Shown: positions 1-9,207, counted from the stretch's first letter. The stretch: DNA of 64,000 nt from Mycobacterium stomatepiae (GCF_010731715.1 NZ_AP022587.1:1426001-1490000), one strand, 5' to 3'. Program-made: numbers and translations. The notes: generated from the sequence alone by a model not told the origin.

Positions 1-625
1 GCGCCTGCGGTGTCGGCGTGCCCGGTTCGACGTCGCGGTGCAACTCGGCATCCCCGACCGCCAGCGACACCGCGACCGACACCGACACCTGTTGGGAGAC
101 AGCGGAAATCAGCGGCAGGTCGCGACGGAGCAGGGTGCCTTTTGTGAGGATGGACAGCGGGGTGCCGGATTCGGCGAGGGCGCCGATGATGCCCGGCATC
201 AGGGCGTAGCGACCCTCGGCGCGCTGGTAGGGATCGGTGTTGGTGCCCAGCGCGACGGCTTCGCCTCGCCACGACGGCCGGCGCAACTCGCGACGCAAAA
301 CCTCCGCGACATTGGTCTTGACCACGATCTGGGTGTCGAAATCGGTCCCGGAATCGAAGTGCAGATATTCGTGAGTGGGCCGGGCGAAACAGTAGCCGCA
401 GGCGTGCGAACAGCCGCGGTAGCCGTTGACGGTGTACCGAAACGGCAGCGCGGCCGCCTCCGGAATCTTGTTGAGCGCCGACTTGCAGAGCACCTCGTGA
501 AAGGTGATTCCCTCGAACTGGGGTGCGCGCACGCTGCGGACCAGACCGATCCGCTGCAGACCCGGCAATGCGCCGTCGTCGATCGGTTCCCCGTTGACCG
601 CGACGGCCTGGTCCGCCCACCGCAT
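1..625 (-). CDS. Radical SAM protein, Rv2578c type (3' end outside window)
   Basis: The first 208 residues are visible; the C-terminus lies beyond base 1. The ATG at 625 begins MRWADQAVAVNGEPIDD. A radical-SAM cluster motif, CSHACGYC (Cx3Cx2C), lies at about residues 75-82 and is followed by FARPTHEYLHFDSG, as in the spore-photoproduct-lyase-like SPL/MOA family of mycobacterial Rv2578c. The three cysteines would hold a 4Fe-4S cluster that cleaves S-adenosylmethionine; the substrate is not known. A perfect LexA-type palindrome sits 9 bases upstream of the start, so SOS induction is likely, as reported for the M. tuberculosis gene. It diverges from the helR-like gene. Confidence 0.85.
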   Translation of the reverse strand, partial: MRWADQAVAVNGEPIDDGALPGLQRIGLVRSVRAPQFEGITFHEVLCKSALNKIPEAAALPFRYTVNGYRGCSHACGYCFARPTHEYLHFDSGTDFDTQIVVKTNVAEVLRRELRRPSWRGEAVALGTNTDPYQRAEGRYALMPGIIGALAESGTPLSILTKGTLLRRDLPLISAVSQQVSVSVAVSLAVGDAELHRDVEPGTPTPQA

Positions 626-633
626 TCCCACAT

Positions 634-649
634 TCGAACATTCGTTCGA
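634..649. promoter_or_regulatory. LexA (SOS) box, perfect palindrome
   Basis: The sequence TCGAACATTCGTTCGA matches the mycobacterial SOS box TCGAAC-N4-GTTCGA at every position. It lies 9 bases upstream of the radical-SAM start (625) and 58 bases upstream of the helR-like start (707), so it could control either or both divergent genes. Confidence 0.85.
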
Positions 650-706
650 TGCGGTGTCAAGCCGGCCCCCTAGACTTGGCCGAGACCAGAAGTGGCGGAG
701 GGGAAC

Positions 707-2911
707 TTGTCGAATCCTGAGTATGACGACGAACTGCAGTCCGAGCAGGCGTACGTAACCGAGCTCTATGCGCGGCTCGACGCCGAACGGGCACGGGCGA
801 AGGACAAATTCCGTGTGGCATTGCTGGGCGATGGCGGCGAGAGCCTGTCGGATCGTGACGCCGAGGTCCGGGCGGTGGCCAGGGAGGTCAAGCGCCTCGA
901 CGTGGCGGACTACGGACTGTGCTTCGGGCGGCTGGACGCCCTCTCCGGCGAACGCTCCTACATCGGCCGGATCGGCCTGTTCGACGCCGACAACGAATAC
1001 CACCCGCTGCTGCTCGACTGGCGGGCGCCGGCGGCTCGCGCCTTCTACGTCGCCACCTCCGCGAGCCCCGAGGGCATGCACCGGCGCCGCCAGTTCCACA
1101 CCCGCGGACGGCGCGTGGTCGACTTCACCGACGAGGTGTTCGGCCGGCCCGGTGCCGACGCGCAGGGCGATGCCGCCCTGCTGGCGGCGGTCAATGCGCC
1201 CCGGGGCGAGGGTATGCGCGACATCGTCGCGACCATTCAGGCTCAGCAGGACGAGATCATCCGGCTCGATCACCCGGGCGTCCTGGTGATCGAAGGTGGG
1301 CCCGGCACCGGGAAGACCGTCGTGGCGCTGCACCGCGTCGCGTACTTGCTGTACACCCAGCGCGAGCGCATCGAACGCCACGGAGTCCTTGTGGTGGGCC
1401 CGAATTCGGCGTTCCTTCGTCACGTCGATCGCGTGTTGCCGTCGCTGGGCGAGTCCAGCGTGGTGTTCATGACGCCGGGCGATCTGGTTCCGGGCATGCA
1501 GGCCACCGCCGAGGACAGCCCGGAAGCTGCGGCGTTCAAGGGCTCACTGAGAATCCTCGACGTGTTGGCCGCCGCGATCGCGGACCGGCAGCGGCTGCCC
1601 GAACGCCCGCTGGAGATCCAACTGGCCGACGTCACGATGCGCATCGACGCCGAAATCGCGGGATGGGCGCGGGAGGAGGCGCGCGGCAGTGGACAGCCGC
1701 ACAACCAGGCCCGCGCGGTGTTCGTCGACATCCTGACCTGGGCGCTGACCGAGCGGGCGATCGCGCGGATCGGCCGCGGCTGGCTGACCCGCGAGGACCG
1801 CAATGCCTGGGAGCAGCTGCGCGGCGACCTGCTCGCCGAACTCGCGGACAACGAACAGTTCACCGCCGCGCTCGATCGGCTCTGGCCGATCCTCACGCCG
1901 CAGGAACTGTTGACTTCGCTGTACCTGTCCCCCGAGCGACTGCATGCCGTGGGTGCTCCCCAATCGCTGCTGCGCGTGGCCGGTGATCCGTGGACGGTGT
2001 CGGACGTGCCGCTGCTCGACGAACTGGTCGATCTGCTGGGCCGCGACAAGGCGGCCGAGTCCGCCGCGGCGAGCGCCGAGCGGGAGCGGAATTACGAGGC
2101 CGAGTACGCTGCCGGCGTGCTGAACATCCTCGAGATGGCGAGCGAGGACTCGATGGACGACGAGGAACAGTTGCGCGCGCAGCACATCATTTACGCCGAG
2201 GACCTGGCCGACCGCTTCATCGAGCGCGATACCCGCGAACTCGCCGAACGTGCTGCGGCGGATCGGGATTGGACCTATCGCCACGTCGTCGTCGACGAGG
2301 CCCAGGAGCTGTCCGAGATGGACTGGCGAGTACTGATGCGACGCTGCCCAGGCCGGTCCTTCACCGTGGTCGGCGATCTCGCCCAGCGCCGGTCGGTGGC
2401 CGGAGCGACGTCGTGGGAAGAGATGCTCAAGCCGTACGTGCCGGGCAGGTGGGAGTACCGGGCGCTGTCGGTCAACTACCGGACACCGGAGGAGATCATG
2501 ACGGTCGCGGCCGCGCTGCTCGACGAGTTCGCGCCCGGGGTCCAGCCCCCGGAGTCGGTCCGCGCGAGCGGCGTGCGGCCCTGGTCGAGGCGGGTCACCG
2601 ACGACGAATTACCCAGCGCCATCGACCAATTCGTCCGCGACGAGACCGACCGCGAAGGCACCAGCATCGTGATCGGTCCACCCGGTGTCCCCGGCACAGT
2701 GCCCGCGTCGCAGACCAAGGGCCTGGAGTTCGACGCCGTGCTGGTCGTCGACCCGCAACGCATCCTCGCCGACGGCCCCCGCGGCGCGGCCGAACTCTAC
2801 GTCGCCCTCACCCGCGCGACCCAGCGACTCGGTGTCCTGCACCGAGACCCGTTGCCGCAGGCGCTGGCCGGCTTGACCGAGTACGAGACAGGCACTCAGA
2901 CCCGGATTTAG
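707..2911 (+). CDS. helR: HelD/HelR-family RNA polymerase-recycling ATPase
   Basis: A 734-residue UvrD-like superfamily 1 protein. It shows an N-terminal charged coiled coil (LQSEQAYVTELYARLDAERA), Walker A GGPGTGKT at about 197-204, Walker B VVVDEAQE near 527, the motif VVGDLAQR, NYRTPEE, QTKGLEFDAVLVVD and a final LYVALTRATQR near 696. The long N-terminus and the divergent middle between the two ATPase halves fit the HelD/HelR group, which removes RNA polymerase from dead complexes and in some mycobacteria protects it from rifamycins. M. tuberculosis lacks it. I chose TTG at 707 because GGAGG at 697-701 is correctly spaced; GTG at 692 has no ribosome site. Whether it is HelR (rifamycin-linked) or general HelD cannot be settled here; I see no rifamycin-associated element upstream. 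Confidence 0.82.
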   Translation: MSNPEYDDELQSEQAYVTELYARLDAERARAKDKFRVALLGDGGESLSDRDAEVRAVAREVKRLDVADYGLCFGRLDALSGERSYIGRIGLFDADNEYHPLLLDWRAPAARAFYVATSASPEGMHRRRQFHTRGRRVVDFTDEVFGRPGADAQGDAALLAAVNAPRGEGMRDIVATIQAQQDEIIRLDHPGVLVIEGGPGTGKTVVALHRVAYLLYTQRERIERHGVLVVGPNSAFLRHVDRVLPSLGESSVVFMTPGDLVPGMQATAEDSPEAAAFKGSLRILDVLAAAIADRQRLPERPLEIQLADVTMRIDAEIAGWAREEARGSGQPHNQARAVFVDILTWALTERAIARIGRGWLTREDRNAWEQLRGDLLAELADNEQFTAALDRLWPILTPQELLTSLYLSPERLHAVGAPQSLLRVAGDPWTVSDVPLLDELVDLLGRDKAAESAAASAERERNYEAEYAAGVLNILEMASEDSMDDEEQLRAQHIIYAEDLADRFIERDTRELAERAAADRDWTYRHVVVDEAQELSEMDWRVLMRRCPGRSFTVVGDLAQRRSVAGATSWEEMLKPYVPGRWEYRALSVNYRTPEEIMTVAAALLDEFAPGVQPPESVRASGVRPWSRRVTDDELPSAIDQFVRDETDREGTSIVIGPPGVPGTVPASQTKGLEFDAVLVVDPQRILADGPRGAAELYVALTRATQRLGVLHRDPLPQALAGLTEYETGTQTRI

Positions 2912-2920
2912 ACTTCGGCC

Positions 2921-4231
2921 GTGTTCTCGGAGACGCGGTATGCGCTCAACGGTGACTTGCGGGTCGCTTACCGCGCGTCGCCCGAAGGTGAGCGTGACAT
3001 TGTCTTCGTTCCCAACTGGTTCACGAACTGCGAGGTGTTTCCAGAGCTGCCGTCAACTCGGGGCTGGTTCGAGGCGATGGCAACGCTGGGTCGATTGATC
3101 CTTTTCGATCAGCCGGGCACCGGAGTTTCCGATCCCGTCGAGCTGGGTGCAATGCCGACCTTGGAGCAATGGGCCGACAGCATCACGGCGGTGCTCGACG
3201 CTCTCGGGATCTCCGAAGCGGCCCTGGTCACGTACGGGGGCGCACTCGCGACTCCGGCGCTGTTCGCGGCCACGCATCCGTCCCGCACAACCGCGCTTGT
3301 CTTGGTCGAGAGCAACGCAGACCTGGCGGATCGGACCAATGCGATGCAGGAAATCGGCGATGCGGCCCCGGTGCTGTGGGGAACCGGCGATTTAGAACAC
3401 CTGCTCAATCCGGACATGCCGTGGAATGAGGAGATTCGGGCTGCATGGGCACGCCACGAACGCCTGGCGGCGAGCCCACGCACCGTTGAACTTGTGTTGC
3501 CACTCGTCAGCGAGCTGAGCGCGCGCGCAATTCTTCCGACCGTCCGCGTACCCACCCTCGTCCTCCATTACAGCGACGATCCGCTCCTTCCGCCGGAGAA
3601 GGGCAAGGAAGTCGCCGATCTCATCGAGGGCGCGAAATTCGTTGAGGTGCCAGGGCGCAACTTCTATCACGTCGTCGAACCGTGGCGCGATTCCTTTCAG
3701 GAGATCGCCGAATTCCTCACCGGCGAGCAGCCCGACGTGGCCGACGACCGTGTTCTCGCCACCGTGCTGTTCACCGACATCGTGGACTCGACGCGCCGCG
3801 CCGCGCAGCTGGGCGATCGCGATTGGCGCGCGTTGCTCGACGCGCACGACGCCGTCGTACGCGCACAGCTCAATCGCTTCCGAGGCCGTGAGGTGAACAC
3901 GTCGGGAGATGGCTTCCTCGCGACGTTCGATGGCCCGCAGCGAGCGATCCGCTGCGCCATGGCGATTCGCGACGCCGTGCATGCGCTCGGCATCGAGGTG
4001 CGCGCCGGGCTGCACACCGGCGAGTGCGAGGTCCGCGGCGACGATATCGACGGGATCGGTGTGCACATCGGGGCGCGGGTGAGTGCCCTCGCGGGGGCCA
4101 ACGACGTGCTCGTGTCCAGCACGCTGCGCGACCTCGTGATCGGTTCCGGACTCGAATTCGAGGAGCGCGGCACTCAGCAACTCAAGGGCGTGCCTGGTGA
4201 ATGGCGCCTGTTCTCCGTCGCTTCGCTGTAA
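2921..4231 (+). CDS. Class III adenylyl cyclase fused to an alpha/beta-hydrolase fold domain
   Basis: 436 residues starting at GTG 2921, 9 bases after the helR-like stop, so probably co-transcribed. Residues 1-265 form an alpha/beta-hydrolase fold but the nucleophile elbow reads VTYGGALA, with no serine. Residues 278-436 form a class III cyclase domain: metal ligands Asp286 (LFTDIVDS) and Asp330 (NTSGDG) are present, and Arg386 of the V-x-x-x-A-R motif is kept. The adenine-specifying Lys position is Asn326 and the transition-state Asn is His382, so it is a non-canonical cyclase. The architecture resembles M. tuberculosis Rv1900c. It would make cAMP in the cytosol, possibly in response to a ligand of the hydrolase domain; activity is uncertain. 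Confidence 0.85.
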   Translation: MFSETRYALNGDLRVAYRASPEGERDIVFVPNWFTNCEVFPELPSTRGWFEAMATLGRLILFDQPGTGVSDPVELGAMPTLEQWADSITAVLDALGISEAALVTYGGALATPALFAATHPSRTTALVLVESNADLADRTNAMQEIGDAAPVLWGTGDLEHLLNPDMPWNEEIRAAWARHERLAASPRTVELVLPLVSELSARAILPTVRVPTLVLHYSDDPLLPPEKGKEVADLIEGAKFVEVPGRNFYHVVEPWRDSFQEIAEFLTGEQPDVADDRVLATVLFTDIVDSTRRAAQLGDRDWRALLDAHDAVVRAQLNRFRGREVNTSGDGFLATFDGPQRAIRCAMAIRDAVHALGIEVRAGLHTGECEVRGDDIDGIGVHIGARVSALAGANDVLVSSTLRDLVIGSGLEFEERGTQQLKGVPGEWRLFSVASL

Positions 4232-4246
4232 GCCGTTGCTGAGCAA

Positions 4247-5743
4247 TCAGAATGGCGGGGGTTCTTCGTCGGTCTCGGATGGCGCCGGGCCCGCGTAGGT
4301 CGGGCGCGTTTCTCGGGCGCCCGTGCGGGCGTCGCGATTCTGTCGGCGTTCGGCGGCGACCCGCGCGCCGCGGTTTTGCGCGCGAGTGTGGCACCGCCTG
4401 GGCATCATCGCAGCGCGGTCGCCGCAGTAATCCTGCGGCGGGTCGACCTCGGGTGCCGGCATACCGCCGGCCGCTACGCACAGGGTCGGAAACAGCAGCG
4501 CGCTGCCCGGTGTGGTGACATGGGTCTGCCCGCCCGGCGATGTCAGGATCAGCGTCCCGTCGGGCAACTGCTGGTCGCGCCACCCCCAGAAGGTCTTGAC
4601 CAAATGATGAGTCCGGCAGTAACACTTGAGGTTTGACGCATGCGTCGGGCCACCGTCGGCGTACGGGATCGTATGGTCGAGATCGCACGCCACCGCCGGC
4701 CGGTCGCAACCCGGCCAGCGGCACGTCAGGTCTCGGCAGCGGACAAAGTCCCGCAGCGCCGCCGAAGGCACGTATCCGGGTTCGGGCGGGGCGTCGGCGA
4801 GATGAACGAGCGGGACCAGCCTGGCCGACTTGGCCAGTTCCGCAACGAGTTCCGGGGCGATCAGGCCGTCCGCACCGAGCTGCGACGCGGGCATCGAGCC
4901 ACGGCCGTCGATACTGGCCTGCTCGGCGATCACGTGAATGACGACCGGCGTGGCGGCCGGACGCCCGCCCGCCGCGCAGTCGGCTCGGCCACACCGGCAA
5001 CCCAGCCGATCGGCCGACGCGGCCAACGCTCCCAGCGCGTCGGCCCGGCGCTGTTCACGACCTCGCGGATCGTGCTCACACACCGTGGCGGCCAACGTAT
5101 TCAACCGCTTTTCGAGTGCCCGCGCGTCGGGGGTCAGCAGGGAACCGTGGATCCCGGAAATGCCATCGCCGAGATCTCCGATCCAGATCTCGCGGTCGAA
5201 CTGCCGTTTCTTGCGCCGCCGTACGGCATCCGCGTCGGCTCGCACGACGATCTTGTCGACCTGCGCGCAGAAACGACCCTGCGTCATCGATGGCCAACGC
5301 GGCACATTGACGGCCAGCTCCGCATCCACCCTGGCCAGTACCTCGTCGTCGGTCAACAGATCGGTGCGATAAACGATGGTCTGAAATGTCCGATAGTCGA
5401 TATCGCCGGCCTTGAATCCCTGCGCGACGCTGGGCAGCCGCTCCCGCATCGCGCGGGCGTATCGAAGGCGGCTGGCCGCCTGGCCCTGGCTCACTTGCAA
5501 AGCCGCGGCCACCTCGGCGGCCACCGCCTCCATCGTGTCGACAGCCCAATCTTCGGTGTCCGAGCATCGGGACAGTCGGTAGGCGAACAAGTCCCCGATC
5601 GCCACCAGTTGGGCAGCCGCCGCCCGGTTCTCGGACCGGGCGGACGAGCAAATGCGATCCACCAACGCCGCCGAGTCAGGCGTGGTGGACGGATGGCGCC
5701 GCTCGAAGATCTCCCGGATCTCTTCGCAGCCTATCGAACCCAT
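4247..5743 (-). CDS. 13E12-family protein (DUF222 plus HNH nuclease)
   Basis: 498 residues from ATG 5743 (MGSIGCEEIREIFERRH). The N-terminal two thirds is the DUF222 helical domain of the mycobacterial 13E12 repeat family (SQGQAASRLRYARAMRERLP; RWPSMTQGRFCAQVDKIV). The C-terminal part holds an HNH site: CRWPGCDRPAVACDLDHTIPY, then ASNLKCYCRTHHLVKTFW, with paired Cys and His residues for zinc. The Arg-rich tail (about 440-498) looks disordered. The start codon lies inside a perfect LexA box, so it should be damage-inducible, like several M. tuberculosis copies. Its cellular role is unknown. Only one copy is present in the window, with no flanking repeats seen. Confidence 0.88.
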   Translation of the reverse strand: MGSIGCEEIREIFERRHPSTTPDSAALVDRICSSARSENRAAAAQLVAIGDLFAYRLSRCSDTEDWAVDTMEAVAAEVAAALQVSQGQAASRLRYARAMRERLPSVAQGFKAGDIDYRTFQTIVYRTDLLTDDEVLARVDAELAVNVPRWPSMTQGRFCAQVDKIVVRADADAVRRRKKRQFDREIWIGDLGDGISGIHGSLLTPDARALEKRLNTLAATVCEHDPRGREQRRADALGALAASADRLGCRCGRADCAAGGRPAATPVVIHVIAEQASIDGRGSMPASQLGADGLIAPELVAELAKSARLVPLVHLADAPPEPGYVPSAALRDFVRCRDLTCRWPGCDRPAVACDLDHTIPYADGGPTHASNLKCYCRTHHLVKTFWGWRDQQLPDGTLILTSPGGQTHVTTPGSALLFPTLCVAAGGMPAPEVDPPQDYCGDRAAMMPRRCHTRAQNRGARVAAERRQNRDARTGARETRPTYAGPAPSETDEEPPPF

Positions 5744-5749
5744 GTTCGA
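5734..5749 (-). promoter_or_regulatory. LexA (SOS) box covering the 13E12 start codon
   Basis: TCGAACCCATGTTCGA matches TCGAAC-N4-GTTCGA perfectly. The CAT (5741-5743) in its spacer is the reverse of the ATG start codon of the 13E12 gene. A LexA dimer bound here would cover the start site, which implies a leaderless or very short leader transcript. Confidence 0.85.
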
Positions 5750-5851
5750 ATGATACCGCGAGTCGCCGACAAGAAACCCACTGAAACGCCAATGACACAA
5801 GTGGTTTAAACGGCCGGCACCGGGGCCACGGCGCACCAGACGCCGCAGTAC

Positions 5852-6133
5852 TCAGGCCTCCTCGGCCAACGGCGTCCCCGGATCAACCGCGCGACGCCCG
5901 GTCATCACACCCATCAGGCCGTCCTGGTAAGTAAGCCCGGTCGGCTTGCCTTTGGCAGGGGGCGGGGGGATTTCGGACTTCGGGGTGGCCTTCGGCCAGG
6001 CCGGCGGCACCGAGAGTGAGCCCAGCGAGCGCGACGCACCCAGCGCGGTGCACTCCACCCGAACGCTGGAGAAGTCGCGGAATGATTTCACCACCGGACG
6101 TTTTGTCCCGCCTTGCGATTCGGCACCGTCCAC
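5852..6133 (-). CDS. Small protein resembling a PPE-SVP C-terminal tail
   Basis: 93 residues from GTG 6133, preceded by AAGGAGG at 6139-6145 with ideal 5-base spacing, so it looks translated. Residues 32-48 (GASRSLGSLSVPPAWPK) match the GxxSVPxxW signature that ends PPE-SVP proteins, but no PPE N-terminal domain, LPPE or WxG motif precedes it. The rest is Pro/Lys-rich. It is therefore an orphan PPE tail: either a decayed remnant or a small exported-partner-like peptide. It lies between the 13E12 gene and hisS, all on the minus strand. The assignment rests on one short motif. Confidence 0.5.
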   Translation of the reverse strand: MDGAESQGGTKRPVVKSFRDFSSVRVECTALGASRSLGSLSVPPAWPKATPKSEIPPPPAKGKPTGLTYQDGLMGVMTGRRAVDPGTPLAEEA

Positions 6134-6259
6134 GGCCGCCTCCTTACACGAACTCTGGAACGACCGTACGATAAAACCGGCTACTTGTTTGCAGATCCGT
6201 CAAATTTCTGATGACAGCGCATTGAACTTCCGCCGCGCGCCGGATCACGCGACAGGGAC

Positions 6260-7531
6260 TTACCCCACGAGACGCGAAAGCACCTCGGCGACAACCGAAT
6301 CGAGCGGCACCGCCACCTGATCGCCGGTCGCCAGATCCTTGACCCCGATCGTGGCGGACTCCAGATCGCGATCACCGGCGACCAGCGCGATGCGGGCACC
6401 CGACCGGTCGGCGGCCCGCATCGCGCCCTTGAGCCCTCGATCGCCGTAGGCCATGTCGACCCGGACACCGACCGCGCGCAGTTCACCGCCCAGCGCCGCC
6501 AGCCGCAGCTTGGCCGCGTCACTGAGCGCCACCCCGAAGACGTCGCAGCGCGTGGTCTCCCCCACGCTGCGGCCCTCGGCCCGCAATGCCAGCAGCGTGC
6601 GGTCCACCCCGAGCCCAAAACCGATGCCGGACAGGTCTTGTCCGCCGAGCTGGCGCATCAGCCCGTCGTAGCGCCCACCGCCGCCGATCCCCGATTGGGC
6701 GCCCAGCCCGTCGTGCACGAACTCGAACGTGGTCTTGGTGTAGTAGTCCAGCCCGCGCACCATCCGCGGGCTGATCACGTAGGGCACAGCCAGCGCATCG
6801 AGGTGCGCCAGCACCGTGTCGAAGTGCTGTTTGGCCTCATCGGAGAGGTGGTCGAGCAGCACCGGGGCGTCGGCCGTCATCGCCTTCACCTCGGGCCGTT
6901 TGTCGTCGAGCACACGCAGCGGGTTGAGTCGCGCGCGTCGCTGCGTTGCTTCGTCCAGATCGAGCCCTGACAGGAACTCCTGCAACAGCTCCCGGTACTG
7001 CGGCCGACAACTCTCGTCGCCCAGCGAGGTGATCTCCAGCCGGAACCCGTCCAGGCCCAGCGACCGGAATCCGCCGTCGGCGATCGCGATCACTTCGGCG
7101 TCCAGCGCCGGGTCGTCGACACCGATCGCCTCCACGCCGACCTGCTGCAGCTGGCGATACCGGCCCGCCTGCGGACGCTCGTAGCGGAAAAACGGTCCGG
7201 CGTAACACAATTTGACCGGCAGCGCGCCGCGGTCCAGACCGTGTTCGATCACCGCGCGCACCACCCCGGCGGTGCCCTCCGGGCGCAGTGTCACCGAGCG
7301 GTCGCCACGGTCGGCGAACGTGTACATCTCCTTGGACACCACGTCGGTGGACTCGCCGACGCCGCGGGCGAACAGCCCGGTGTCCTCGAAGATGGGCAGC
7401 TCGATATCGCCGTATCCGGCCCGGCGGGCGGCGCCGAGAAGACCGGAGCGCACCGCGACGAACTGCGCCGAGTCGGGTGGAAAGTAATCCGGGACGCCCT
7501 TGGGCGCCGAGAAGGACGAGAACTCCGTCAT
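6260..7531 (-). CDS. hisS: Histidyl-tRNA synthetase
   Basis: 423 residues, the usual bacterial HisRS length. It charges tRNA-His in the cytosol. Class II motifs are clear: motif 2 [17 protein letters not shown] and [14 protein letters not shown], the histidine motif [21 protein letters not shown], and motif 3 [15 protein letters not shown], then the C-terminal anticodon-binding domain. Its ATG at 7531 overlaps the TGA of the upstream metallo-hydrolase gene by 4 bases (ATGA), so the two are translationally coupled, in the same order as Rv2581c-Rv2580c. Confidence 0.97.
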   Translation of the reverse strand: MTEFSSFSAPKGVPDYFPPDSAQFVAVRSGLLGAARRAGYGDIELPIFEDTGLFARGVGESTDVVSKEMYTFADRGDRSVTLRPEGTAGVVRAVIEHGLDRGALPVKLCYAGPFFRYERPQAGRYRQLQQVGVEAIGVDDPALDAEVIAIADGGFRSLGLDGFRLEITSLGDESCRPQYRELLQEFLSGLDLDEATQRRARLNPLRVLDDKRPEVKAMTADAPVLLDHLSDEAKQHFDTVLAHLDALAVPYVISPRMVRGLDYYTKTTFEFVHDGLGAQSGIGGGGRYDGLMRQLGGQDLSGIGFGLGVDRTLLALRAEGRSVGETTRCDVFGVALSDAAKLRLAALGGELRAVGVRVDMAYGDRGLKGAMRAADRSGARIALVAGDRDLESATIGVKDLATGDQVAVPLDSVVAEVLSRLVG

Positions 7532-8202
7532 CCGGTCAGGCCTTCGAGAAACGGATTGAAACGTCGCTCGGCGCCGATCGTGGTGGAGTTGCCGTGGCCG
7601 GGCAGCACCACGGTGTCGTCGTCGAGCACCAAGAGCTTGTCGATGATCGACGTCAGCAGGTCGCGACCGCTGCCGCCGAACAGGTCGGTGCGGCCCACCG
7701 AGCGCTCGAACAGCGTGTCACCGGTGAACACGAGATCGTTCCCGTCCTTCGTTCCCCCTGCCACCCGGAAGACCACCGATCCGCGGGTGTGCCCGGGGGT
7801 GTGATCGACGTTGACGCTGACATTGCCCAGGTCGATCTTGTCGCCATCGCGGTCGAGCTCGACCACCTGCTTGGGCTCACGGAAGAGCGCACCCGCCATC
7901 ACCTGCGCCAGCCGCGGCCCCATGCCGTGAATCGGGTCTTTGAGCATGAACCGGTCTTCGGGATGAATGTAGGTCGGGCAGCCGAAGGTGTCGGACACCT
8001 TCTGGGCCGACCACATGTGGTCGATGTGCCCGTGGGTGAGCAGCACCGCGGCCGGCGTCAGCCGATTCTGGTCGAGGATGCGCCGCAGCGGAGCCATCGC
8101 ACGCTGCCCCGGATCCACGATGACGGCGTCCGCTCCGGGTCGCTCGGCCAGCACGTAGCAGTTGCACGCCAACATGCCGGCGGGAAATCCGGTGATCAAC
8201 AC
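7528..8202 (-). CDS. Metallo-beta-lactamase-fold hydrolase, glyoxalase II-like (Rv2581c)
   Basis: 224 residues from GTG 8202 ([20 protein letters not shown]); the length and start match Rv2581c, and longer in-frame extensions upstream look non-coding. The metal-binding motif THGHIDHMW (HxHxDH) lies near residue 60, with further ligands at [10 protein letters not shown] and VFTGDTLF and a final [10 protein letters not shown]. The family hydrolyses thioesters such as S-lactoylglutathione; mycobacteria lack glutathione, so a mycothiol or other thioester is more plausible. Catalytic metal site intact; the substrate is inferred. Confidence 0.88.
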   Translation of the reverse strand: MLITGFPAGMLACNCYVLAERPGADAVIVDPGQRAMAPLRRILDQNRLTPAAVLLTHGHIDHMWSAQKVSDTFGCPTYIHPEDRFMLKDPIHGMGPRLAQVMAGALFREPKQVVELDRDGDKIDLGNVSVNVDHTPGHTRGSVVFRVAGGTKDGNDLVFTGDTLFERSVGRTDLFGGSGRDLLTSIIDKLLVLDDDTVVLPGHGNSTTIGAERRFNPFLEGLTG

Positions 8203-8307
8203 GATTCCCAGTTTCCCACGGGGGCCACTTGACACCGCTCGCGCCGCCCGCATTAGCCTGAGCCTGCTAACCCCGCCCCCACTTACAACCATGGAGGCAT
8301 ACCGGCC

Positions 8308-9207
8308 GTGCCGACCAACGAACAGCGACGCGCCAACGCCAAGCGCAAACTCGAACGGCAGCTCGAACGCCGAGCGAAGCAAGCTCGCATGCGACGCGTC
8401 TTGGTTATCGCCGGCGGCGCGGTTGCGGCCATCGCGGTGATCGCGGCTGTGGTAATCACCGTGATCAACACGAACAACAAGCACAACAACAACACGGCCG
8501 CGCCGACGACCAGCAACTCGCCCGCGGCGTCGGGCACGACGACTCCGCAAACCGGGCAGGTTCCGCCGGTTCCGCCGTTGCCAGCGTTCAATCCGTCCGA
8601 CACCGTCGGCGCCAACTGCCAATACCCGCCGTCGCAGGACCCGGCCGCCAAACCGGTCAAGGCGCCGCGCACCGGCAAGGTGCCGACCGATCCGGCGCAG
8701 GTGAGCGCCAGCATGGCGACCAGCCAGGGCAACATCGGCCTGATGCTGGCCAACAATGAATCACCTTGCACGGTCAACAGTTTCGCGAGCCTGATCGGCC
8801 AGAAGTACTTCGATAACACCAAGTGCCACCGGCTGACCACCTCGGATACCCTGGGCGTGCTGCAGTGCGGTGATCCCAAGGGGGACGGCACCGGCGGGTC
8901 GGGCTACCAATTCGCCAACGAGTACCCGACCGACCAGTACCCGCCGAACGACCCCAAGCTGCGCGAGCCGGTGCTCTACCCGCGTGGCACCCTCGCGATG
9001 GCCAACGCCGGGCCCGGCACCAACGGCAGCCAGTTCTTCATGGTCTACAAGGACTCCCAACTGCCACCCCAGTACACGGTCTTCGGCACGATCCAGCCCG
9101 ACGGCCTGGCGGTTCTGGACAAGATTGCCAAGGGCGGCGTCAACGGCGGTGGTGAAGACGGCGCCCCGACCAGCGAAGTCACGATCAAATCGATCCTGCT
9201 CGACTAA
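8308..9207 (+). CDS. ppiB: Membrane-anchored cyclophilin-type peptidyl-prolyl isomerase (Rv2582)
   Basis: 299 residues from GTG 8308, with ATGGAGG about 10 bases upstream. It has a charged N-terminus, a single membrane segment at about 30-52 (VLVIAGGAVAAIAVIAAVVITVI), an Asn/Thr/Pro-rich linker and an extracytoplasmic cyclophilin domain at about 125-299. The site motifs are cyclophilin-like but altered: CHRL keeps the catalytic Arg, GSQFFMVYKD keeps Gln and Phe, while the usual Trp and His near PQYTVFGTI are replaced. It should assist folding of exported proteins. It is followed by two kinase genes whose C-termini are copies of this same domain. Confidence 0.93.
   Translation: MPTNEQRRANAKRKLERQLERRAKQARMRRVLVIAGGAVAAIAVIAAVVITVINTNNKHNNNTAAPTTSNSPAASGTTTPQTGQVPPVPPLPAFNPSDTVGANCQYPPSQDPAAKPVKAPRTGKVPTDPAQVSASMATSQGNIGLMLANNESPCTVNSFASLIGQKYFDNTKCHRLTTSDTLGVLQCGDPKGDGTGGSGYQFANEYPTDQYPPNDPKLREPVLYPRGTLAMANAGPGTNGSQFFMVYKDSQLPPQYTVFGTIQPDGLAVLDKIAKGGVNGGGEDGAPTSEVTIKSILLD

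Noticed and set aside
38..673. Plus-strand frame of 211 codons at the left edge
   Set aside because: It lies opposite the radical-SAM gene, whose CxxxCxxC motif is clear; composition is that of a shadow frame.
707..760. Rifamycin-associated element before helR
   Set aside because: I looked for the inverted-repeat element upstream of 707 and saw no convincing match; only the SOS box is clear.
4247..5836. 13E12 gene as a mobile insertion
   Set aside because: No flanking direct or inverted repeats and no integrase; a lone family member.
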